Notes under the pieces: model-generated
The model's input: only the letters and a program-made list of their open reading frames with translations
Told to the model about the DNA's origin: nothing
The model's database searches: none
Part shown: positions 55,595-64,000 of the stretch, piece after piece
Position numbering within the stretch: the first letter of the stretch is position 1
How the letters are laid out: every line of letters starts with the position of its first letter
From: Nereocystis luetkeana
Taxonomy: Eukaryota; Sar; Phaeophyceae; Laminariales; Laminariaceae
Assembly: GCA_031213475.1 (NCBI GenBank)
Contig: JARUPZ010000027.1
Span: 5,836,132 to 5,900,131, forward strand
Length of the DNA stretch: 64,000 nucleotides
Reading direction: 5' to 3'
Translations under genes and position numbers: made by a program

Positions 55595-58500
55595 ATGACT
55601 CATAGAGTTCGTCCAGCACCACCATTGCCGGTGACAGTACTGCGAGGGCATTCGTCCGGTGTCCAAGCTGTTTGTTTCCTTGGCGAAGATGTGCTGCTGT
55701 CCGGGTAAGACTTACTACTGCTGTGAGTACGGAGTAGGTTGAGGAAGCTTTTTTTTCTTGTACGTCCAATTATACCCCAGGCAGGCAGGTCTTGCGACAC
55801 CTGACCGACAACTGCCGACACGGAGAGAAGAGAGCATTTGAGGGTATGATATCCGAACAACTTTTTACGCGTGCGTAAATATGACGTTGTTTCTGTTTCG
55901 AGACCGAGCACCACAACCTCAGCATTAGACATCATGCGGAATGCGGATACTCTCGTTTGAGGCGTGGTGCCACCTGTTCCGCCTCCTTGTCTGTCGATCT
56001 TGTAGGTCAGTGTTCGGAGTCCAGAGCGGTCACCGTACGATGTTCGAAGCGCTCCGTATGATGGGCTGACTGATAGACCTTGGTGAAAACAACCTCTTGG
56101 TTGATCCTCGTACAGCAGCAGTACATACTCGTATACTTTTGTACCTCCACGAAGTGCAAAGCAAGGTAAGAACACCAGTAAGATGTATCTGGTAGGATTT
56201 CTCCGATGTGATCGTTGCTGGAGATAATTTCATCTTTTCCTCGTACGAGTACTCGTACACACTTCCCTCGTTCGATATGTTCTCAATCCAATTTCCAACC
56301 TCGCCAGTCAGTACGACTGAGAAATACGAGTACGGCAAGTGCCTTTACTCGTGAACTCTGTCTGTCTCGGCCGAATATTTGCGAGCAAGAGCGGTACTGC
56401 GTACTCCCAAGTAAAACGGAAGGAGGGTACAATACTCGTACGTACCTCTGACCTGCCATCCGAATCGCTGTAAAGACAACACCAAGCGGGCAGCAGTACG
56501 AGACTACCACGTAGCTGGTGTGTCTCTGGCAGTATCAACATCATACGTAAATTTGTATGATCACGTATCTAATGTCATTCATGTCACTGTTTCTCTTACT
56601 TATAGTCTGTTTCTATATTCATAGTCTGTTTCTACTAATTCGTGCTGATACCTGGAGTACGAGTGTACGAGGTACAAGAGTATTACCTGCGCTATGCATG
56701 TGTACCGTACTGCTGTTGTGCCTATGCCGCTCTGGAGTCCAGCCTCTTTCCGTCAGAAATGCACATATTCACCCCTCCCGGACCCCGCGCGCTATTGGTG
56801 GCTGAACGCGTATTTTGGTCGCCTGTCTGCCCAAGTTTCCGTGCCTCTGTGCCGCTATCGGCTATATCGGTCTCCCCCGCCTCGGCTGTCTCAGGAGGTC
56901 GAATATCGTAGCGTCGTGTAAATACGTACCCCAGGCACAAAGTATGTCTTCCCCACAGGGGCACAAAGTAGTGTAGATTCGGTTGTGTTTTCACGTAAAT
57001 CTGTAGGAGGGGCGCAGGTGAAGATACGGCGTTCGTATACATCTATCTTGAGGGAGATTGAGGTAAACGTGAAGATTATTATTTTTCGGGGGGGAAGATT
57101 ACCGGTATGTACACTCGTATATCAACCTCACGGAATGTGCTTGCAAGTACGGTGAGTACGAGTATCCCCCACAACGTGCGTCAACGAGCGGAGGGAGTGC
57201 TGGAACCTTTTATTAATAATAGTTTTTTTTTCAATGCTTTTTTTAGCACCAAGGTACACATTTCTCCTGGTCATGATACGTAGCCGATCGGAATTTCAAA
57301 CACCTTTGAAACGCTCATTTTTCCGCGAAGGTCTCCCTTGGCTGGATTTTATTTTTCCGTTTTTTCTGCTTCTCTAGTCTCTGACAAAATAATATTGCAA
57401 TTGAGTGGGATATATATTTTTCACAACATGTAGGCCATTTCCCATCGAAGGGTTTTGAGAACCGAAAACGAACGCTTTCGGGCCGCATGTAAAACGATTA
57501 TCAACCTTGTGGATACGCAACTGGTGATTTTTCTGGCATTTTTTTTCAGATATGAGTTTCGGGACGGCATCCAACCGCAAATAAATGGGGGTCCATTTTC
57601 GGTCAGCATCCGCGTCCGAAACTGGTGGCTGATTGGTCATGGGTTTCAACACATCGTGGGAGGCAACAAGCGTCCATGCCGAAAACAGCAGTACCGAGGG
57701 GGCGCATCTATCTGCCAAGCAAGCAACAGGATCTGTGCTGCTTGCAGTGCCCCGCTACCCACCCCCGCGTGCCTCACAGGCATCACCACGAGCCAATGGG
57801 ATCGGATTGTGACGGTGTCGACTACGAGAGCCTTGCCACTCTAGTAGCTGCGATCTTGGCTCGTCGAGGACGAGGATAGTGTAGTCACCGTTGGGATGAT
57901 AAATGTGATGAACGAGAGCAACACAGACAGCGAGCAGGAAAATACGACGCCGAAAGACAACCAGAGTAGTGTGCAGCGTACGCGTCATCTTTCCCTCGTC
58001 ACGACTACCAGGAACCATGCTTCCGCGTGGGCTGAGATGCTCCGGTGAGACGAACCCCACGTATTTTAGGGACGAAGCGAAACTCTCTCGGTGGCGCTTT
58101 CGCGTACATCACGCTGCAGCAGCTGTTTTCTCCCGTTGTACGTTGTTGAATACCTGGTATATGTGGCAACTTTATTTTCTGTCCAAATTCAATCTGAAAA
58201 AATCTGGGGCACGGTAAGGTTGTCGGCCAATTCTGCGTGTCTATTTTTGAGGGTCGATTCAATCATCAAGTTGTCGGTTCTTAAAAACCTTTCATAAGAG
58301 ATCACCAAATTTGAACGACTCTCGGATTTTCCAAGACCTAATGTTCTGATGTAATAGAAAACTAAAAATGACGAAAAAAGGGGCAAAACCCCGCCGCGGG
58401 GGCGTGTGGAAAAATTCAATCGGAATAAAAATATCCACCCAACAGATACTAAAATAAAGGGCGCCAAACGAATCCTTTCGTCGATCTGCAGACCTGACAT

Positions 58501-61500
58501 TTTTTCTTTTTATGATTTGAGACGAAATTTCGCGATACATTACATGCGTGTTTTCGTGAAAATTAGATGATCATGGCCCTTGACAAGATGTCGATTTTGG
58601 AGGAGGCGAACAAAAAAACTGCCGTGCAAGATATGTCCGCCCACCCCTGGCGATCACGAATATGGTCGTCCTGTATTGCAATTCGTCGTATTTCGAAAGT
58701 TCTTCGCCGAAAACCGATTAGATAAATTCACGTGCAAGGACTGCATTCGTACCCGCAATGAAAGTTTTAATGGGGAATCGGAGTGCGTTGGAAGAGGGGA
58801 GGGAAGTGTGATCCCGGAGGGGTGGGGGACTCTTTTGTTGCTTGCCTTAGCCATTCGACCATTGACCACGCATCCTTTTCAAGATGGAACACCTTTCCTA
58901 CTCCTAATAGAGTCATACCAGTACCTGGTAAGGCCTAGTTTGGGTAGTAGGCGATCGGTTAATATCTCACCAGTATGTAGCCCAACAGATTAATTCCTTA
59001 GCAGGTGATACCGGGTTGGTGTGTATTTTATGGTGGATAAAAGACGGATAGATAACAGCGAAAGAGCACAACAACACAACAAGCTTGTGATACCGCCTGG
59101 TAGCACAGCAGCAGCAGTTGTTACATTCGACGAGCGCATCCATACATTTCTCGTAGAATGCAGAGCTCGTATGCTCGAGTAGTTTATACATGGCGCTCCA
59201 CTTCGCGGGCGGCTATTCGCCGCCCGCTACGCTCGCTCGAGGGAGTAAGATAGAACAATGTGTCAAGGAGACAGGATGTTCATGACTTGGCGAATGGGCC
59301 ACTTGCGAATGCAAAGAGCTAAATGGCGTAGGAGAAGGCATGCCGGGCTCTGCATGTTTTTATCTTAAATTCAGTACCGAATGGAATATCTCGCTCAGAT
59401 TTGCCTGCTTTTCCAATCTGACTCGAGTTCTGAAGATCAATTTCTTGACTTTTTTTTACTATTTGAAAAAAAAAAAGTTAAAATTCGTGTGGGATTTTTC
59501 GTCTTCGATTTGTTGTCAGCTGAGCTGAGCTGGGTGTGATTTCGAAAAAAAAAGGAAAAAAAAAGAAAAGCCAAGCCTTTTATATTGACTTCAGTGTATG
59601 GGGGGTCATCTCGCTATTTATTTACTGCTTTTCGATCCTGACTCGAGTTATGAAGATCCATATCCTGATTTTTTTACGCTTTGATACGGTATAAAATAAC
59701 CTGATATTAGTGCTGGATTTTTTCGTCTTGGATTTAGTGTAAGCTGAACTAAACTGAGTGTGATTTTGGAAAAAGCGAAAAAATGTTCCCTAAAGTAATC
59801 GACGAAGGACTCCCGGAAGGTTCTCCGAGAGGTGGAGTTAGGCAGGCGTGTACCTGACGAGAGCTCCGAGGGCGCAGCAAGGTCTTTTAACCAACTGCGC
59901 CCAGGACAAATTACTTGCTGAGATAAATGGAATAATGCGTATTTTGGTACTGTGTCGCTTCTCGGCTGCACTCGATATTTTTTTTGCCGTTTTGCTGGAC
60001 TTTGCGGGGTTGTCTTAAACTTTTGACGTTCCGAGTTTTCGGGTCGAGGTTTTTTTACTCGGCATGCTTTAGCGCTTCCTTTTTTTTTCCTGCGCACGGG
60101 TCGGGGATGGTTTTTGCGTATGTCATCCTGCCGACCCCCCCGCTCAGTGTCGGGGCTGGTCTGGGCAATCGAGCCACTCATTTGTGGCACAGGACACGTT
60201 TCCGGAGTTTTTTGTCTGGGTTTAGGTGGTTTATGGCGTATTCCGTGTTGTTTTCCTTCTTCGTCTTGCCGTTCCCCCCCCGCTCGGGAGCCGGGAGCGA
60301 TCTGGATAAATGGACTACCCATACTGGGGCACAGGTCCGCCTCTCTTTTTGTGCTAACCTTTCGCTTTTCCGGGGAAACGTTCTTGCCCCACCCCCCTTG
60401 CGGGTGGTATGGCGATGGCTTTCGTTGACGATTTATTCCTGCCCCTTACGGCCAGGCCTTTCTTTCTTTTTTTTTTGGCGTCCCTTGTCGGCTTCGAAAC
60501 CTTGCCATTCAGAGGTGTGGGAGTGGGTGTTGAGGAGCCGCATCTTTGACTCATGTTCTAGCTCGTGGAATCGGGATTTTCAAGAATTCCCCAAATTTCT
60601 GCATATAAGGCTAATCAGAGTGGGCTAGTGTTATGGTATTGCTTCGAATAAGACCGAAAGGCCGGCAATTGCCTGGGTTCAGGTATTGGGATCGTACTTG
60701 TCGTACTTGGGAGGCGTATCTTAGATGGAAAACCAGGGGTTTTCCTAGCGAGGCACGAGCCTTGATCTCAGGCTCTCGTCATCGTTCTCGAAAGGAATAA
60801 CGCTACTATTCTACTACCTCTATTACGGGGGGCCATAGTTAATAGGACCTATGGTGTACATAAAAACCTATATATTCAACCATTTTTCCTAACAACATTT
60901 GGTCCTATTAACTATGGTCCCCCGTTATAAGCATTCAACACACGTGAGTACCAACGAGTACCTGCTCAATAGGCAAACCTAACAAGGGATACAAAGTGTC
61001 CCGGCCTTGAACTTAACATGTGCTCTACACCTTCGAAGGGATAGGTTTGCTCGATAAGTTTGTCGACACATTAAATACCGCCCGGTCTTTCCAGGCTCAC
61101 TGCACACTAACTCGAGCCTTCGTGTGTCAGTCAAAGTTTGACCCATGATGTTGCCCTTGAGACCTCTACGTACGATTAATCTCCTGCAGGAGAGCCCACG
61201 TACCAGAGGCATTCATTTTTCGTAGCAATTTATCTTCGTATTGCGGCGTGTTGCACAAAAAACTCCACGTACCAAGTAAATCAGCTCTCTGCAATCTTTC
61301 GCTCCGTCATCGTTTATGTCATAGGTCGCAGGATGGCGTTGTCAAGGTGTGGGACCTAGAGCGGCGGAGGGTCTGCGCTGAGTTCGAAGCGACCAGCCAC
61401 GGCATGGGCGTCCTGAGGCTTGACCGCCTAGGCCGGAATAGAGTCGTGAGGTGAGGTGAAAAGCAACATACGTTCATGTGTTTCCCTTGTGATATATGGT

Positions 61501-63458
61501 ACCTGGTATCCCACGGAACCTGCCTGGCCCCCAGGTCTTCCTGCATGAAGCCGTGACAGTGACACCGAGCGACATGATGCCTCCACGTGTGCCCGTCCAT
61601 GCATTTTTATGGGAAATGTGGAGCACGTATCGCATCTTGCGTTACCTTGCGAAGTCGATCCTGAAGTCGATATGGCGACCACTGAAGAAGTGAATAAGCG
61701 CATGTCCCTGGATGGTATTCTGCCTGCGCAGGCACGATTCTTATTTTGGGCCCGCACAGCGACCTAGACTTTTCTAAGCACCTCGACCTAGAGTCTTCCC
61801 GAAGCACAGCAACCAAGCAGACCTCCAGTTAGGGTTAGGGGTGGGGTTAGGGTTCCCGGTCGGGGTGGTCGGAGTGATGACTGCCGTGTGCCGAAACCTG
61901 AAAAAATCCTATGCACGGTAAAAAAATCCGGAATTTTTGTATCAAAGCCCTACTTCAGTGAAACGGCATCAATCTTTGCGGACACCAACAAGAATCGTGC
62001 GTGCACAGGCACATACAGTATACGGCAGCTGCCGCAACCCCCGTTTGCGCCCGTCTGCAAGTGTACCCAGTGTGAAAACGAGGGGTGGGGAGGGGGCGAC
62101 GGAAAGTGTGAAGCGAGATTTTTTTTCCCCACACCGGAGGTAAAGAATCCTAGTCTGGACTTGAACCGCATGAAATTTCTTCGTTAACGTGTTCAGCACA
62201 GTACGCAGACACGATTGTGTCGCTGATCAGAGCTGCCGGTATTCCTACATATGTCACACGACAGAGCTCCTGGTGTTCCGGAGCTAGATACAAGCAATGG
62301 AAGGGCGTCCTCCTTTCGAGATTTTTTTAGGGGGAGAGGGTGTACGAGTACAACGAAAATACCCTAGCGAAGAAAGGAGCGCACGTGAAACGCACACGTG
62401 AAACGTGCTTGAAAATCGAGATATCGCGTTTGCGTCCTGAAGTAACCAAACTCCATGCCCGCCGAACTGCCCCCGTCTTCTCGTTGATTTTTCCAACGGC
62501 CGGGGCGTGCACGACCCACACGCCTTGTGGACGAAAACGCTCGCAGCCAGGGCCGAGATGGCATCGTCAAGGTTTGGGACGCAGAAAGGTTCACTGGTGG
62601 TGGTCCAGGAGTAGCGGCAGCGAAGAACCAAAGAAGCGGCCCCGGTAATACCATGTCGGGGGCGCTCACGCCTGAGCCCCTTGTTGAGCTCTCTACCGGA
62701 GCTTTTCACTTTTGTCAGTTCGCATTGACGCGATGGCGAGAAGAACCGACTGCAAAGGACGACAGAGCTAGCGGCAGCAGTGTCCACGAGGAGAGTGGAA
62801 GTGAATCGCGGCAAGGGCGAGGTGCCGAGAGCAATCGCGACCCGCGTAGTAATACCTTGAACGATGTCGATCCAGAGATGGGTTTACAAGGGGTACCGCG
62901 AGAAGGATCGGGAGGTAGGAGTTTCTTGGGTGGCGAGGGACAAACGCGCGCGCAGTCGAGTGGGGAAGATCCGGGGTCCACTCGGGAGGGGACGGGGGTT
63001 GCTCCGGCGGCGACGGTGCCGACCGAAGAATGCCTATCCAGCGGATCCTTTGTGGAGAACGTCATGCTTGCGCCCTGCAACGAACAGCATTCGGTGAGTG
63101 TAGCGATGACACCTATCCACGCCCGGCCTTGCCCAATCGGAGCTTTCGGGGACAGGTGTTTTGTTTTGCCATTGCGGTCGGTAGAAATCATGCCGGCATC
63201 CCCAAAGCTATGCGCAACGCCCGAGGCGCGACATTGTCAGCATTCCGTTTGTTTGAGCCGTTTTTACGACATGGACATGTCCCAGGTTCATCAAAACGGT
63301 TGAAATATCTACTACCAGGTAGTTTACTGGAAGAGAGTTGTGAGTGGATATGCATGCTTGCTGTTTTTTGCGTATCGTGCGTGCACAGGTGTGCTTGTGG
63401 GACTTGCGAGCCAGAGCACCGTCGTTCACCATATCTCCTACCGACGCCGAGCGCAAAG
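55595..63458 (+). CDS. GNB1L: WD40 protein of the GNB1L/ASA1 family (3' partial, four exons in window)
   Basis: Exons: 55595-55704, 61325-61450, 62547-63093 and 63389-63458; the rest lies beyond the window. Phases (2, 2, 0, 1) agree; 284 codons are seen. Sequence order follows human GNB1L: a short N-terminus MTHRVRPAPPLP, LRGHSSGVQAVCFLGEDVLL, SGSQDGVVKVWDLERRRVC, then SQGRDGIVKVWDAERF (human LSQGRDLKLCLWDL), LSTGAFHFCQFAL, and VCLWDLRARAPSF. GNB1L/ASA1 proteins are seven-bladed propellers linked to the ASTRA/TTT machinery that matures PIKK kinases (family knowledge). Oddity: about 110 hydrophilic residues (Glu, Ser, Gly, Arg-rich) are inserted between CQFAL and SGSFVENVMLAPC, probably a loop. 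The donor at 63459 is GTGAAG. Intron 1 is 5.6 kb. Confidence 0.82.
58810..58915 (-). mobile_element. LINE 3' end fragment
   Basis: Minus-strand GGATGCGTGGTCAATGGTCG, then GGCAAGCAACAAAAGAGTCC and C-rich DNA. It matches the tip of the fragment at 30160-30560, including the upstream CTATTAGGAGTAGGA. Confidence 0.72.
59340..59790. repeat. Diverged direct repeat, about 200-base units
   Basis: Both units share CTGACTCGAGTT.TGAAGATC, then TTTTTCGTCTT.GATTT.GT and GAGTGTGATTT or GGGTGTGATTT. The source is unknown. Confidence 0.7.
60823..60927. mobile_element. MITE, GGGGG(A/G)CCATAG type, copy 3 (cleanest)
   Basis: Ends TTACGGGGGGCCATAGTTAA and TTAACTATGGTCCCCCGTTA, with inner GGACCTATGG and TTTGGTCCTA also complementary in part. 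No micro-insertions, so it serves as the reference copy. Confidence 0.85.
61829..61854 (+). repeat. Interstitial TTAGGG-like motif
   Basis: TTAGGGTTAGGGG followed by TGGGGTTAGGGTT: three TTAGGG units in 26 bases, inside the second intron of the WD40 gene. Confidence 0.7.
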
Positions 63459-64000
63459 GTGAAGCTCCGCGCATTTTTCCCTCGCCCCCTCCAGGCTGAA
63501 CATCCGCCGACCGTGCGACCTGTCTGCTCCTCACAGACTGCGCCCAAGTACTGTACGAAACGCAGAACGGGTGACCCAGCGACCAAGAAAACAGCCCACC
63601 ACCGCCGTTGTTAATGTTTTCTCGCGTTACGTATGGCTAGATTAGTGAGATGGGAGGGGACCCGTGCGATATCAATATTAACGTTGCCATGATGAACCAA
63701 AGCCAAGCCCTAATGTTTCCAAGAGATTGTTATCGTGTGCTGTATTTCTCTAGTGTCAGTCCTCCCTTCCAAGCCATGCCGCTTCGAAGTGTTCCCCGAC
63801 AGGCCGTTTTCTTCCCGTCTCGAAAACATTATCTCCTCACCTGAATTTGCGTCTACCCAACGTGGCGTATTGTCCTATTTTGCCAGACAGTATAGCTGTC
63901 GCTAGGAACTCGCGCATCAGGACATTTGTAACTCCCGACAACTTGTTGGCGTTGGTGGGAAGTAAATACAAACTTAAATCGACCCAATCGAGCAGATGTT
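63459..64000 (+). other. Window end inside an intron of the WD40 gene
   Basis: After the donor at 63459 I see no exon that continues the WD40 propeller in the required phase, so the next exon is taken to be outside the window. Confidence 0.5.

Larger units (their letters stand above)
55705..61324 (+). other. 5.6 kb first intron of the WD40 gene
   Basis: Contains GTACGAGTA-rich sequence (55850-56700), a LINE tip (58815), a tRNA-like segment (58930-58985), a diverged direct repeat (59340-59560 and 59590-59790), a 224-codon Lys/Arg/Pro-rich open frame on the minus strand (59648-60322) with no family match, and a MITE (60823). No coding exon supported. Confidence 0.55.

Noticed and set aside
58580-58800. 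Frame with CKIC and CKDC resembling a zinc ribbon
   Set aside because: Only two CxxC pairs in a short frame inside a repeat-rich intron, with no exon signals.
59648-60322. 224-codon minus-strand frame rich in Lys, Arg and Pro, and an overlapping 214-codon plus frame
   Set aside because: No family match, no splice context, and part lies in a diverged repeat. Possibly decayed element sequence. Not called as a gene.

Overview
This is nuclear DNA from a eukaryote with intron-rich genes. Small coding exons of 70-600 bases are separated by introns of up to 5.6 kb, with GT-AG splice sites, a few GC-AG sites, pyrimidine-rich acceptors, homopolymer C/G runs, CAG/polyQ tracts and many short interspersed repeats. 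The proteins look stramenopile-like, and exon style plus CAG richness and TTAGGG-type telomere-like motifs would suit a brown alga. That assignment is an inference and was not tested by a search. I found no rRNA, no credible functional tRNA, no CRISPR array and no bacterial operon.

Layout. (1) 66-7279, + strand: C-terminal six exons of COG4, a subunit of the conserved oligomeric Golgi complex; the 5' part is outside the window. (2) 9841-21685, + strand: a complete nine-exon gene for RNA polymerase III subunit RPC6 (POLR3F), including its four-cysteine iron-sulfur C-terminus. (3) 24673-38974, - strand: a nine-exon MAPKKK/STE11-type protein kinase with a very long polyQ-, Gly- and Ser-rich C-terminal tail, convergent with POLR3F. 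(4) 47377-55460, - strand: a six-exon gene of unknown function. (5) 55595 to beyond 63458, + strand: a WD40 protein of the GNB1L/ASA1 (ASTRA/TTT-associated) family, starting only 134 bases from the divergent start of gene 4 and truncated by the window end. Exon boundaries were worked out by hand. In every gene the reading phase is preserved across all proposed junctions, which is the main evidence for the models.

The genes are housekeeping or signalling genes with no shared pathway. The space between exons is mobile-element debris: a LINE 3' end and a shorter family sharing its 3' terminus and C-rich tail, tRNA-like SINEs, a TTAA-flanked hairpin MITE, a MITE ending in GGGGGACCAT-type repeats, a tandem trio of about 730-base TIR elements, and a nested palindromic cluster at 36.4-38.4 kb.

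The most unusual signal is a 9-base near-palindrome, TACCAGGTA/TACCTGGTA, counted by hand about 29 times in 64 kb (about 0.5 expected by chance). Comparison of sibling repeats shows that it behaves like a micro-insertion at TA dinucleotides. It also carries a ready-made CAG|GTA splice donor, and one such motif coincides with the predicted donor of an exon in the unknown gene.
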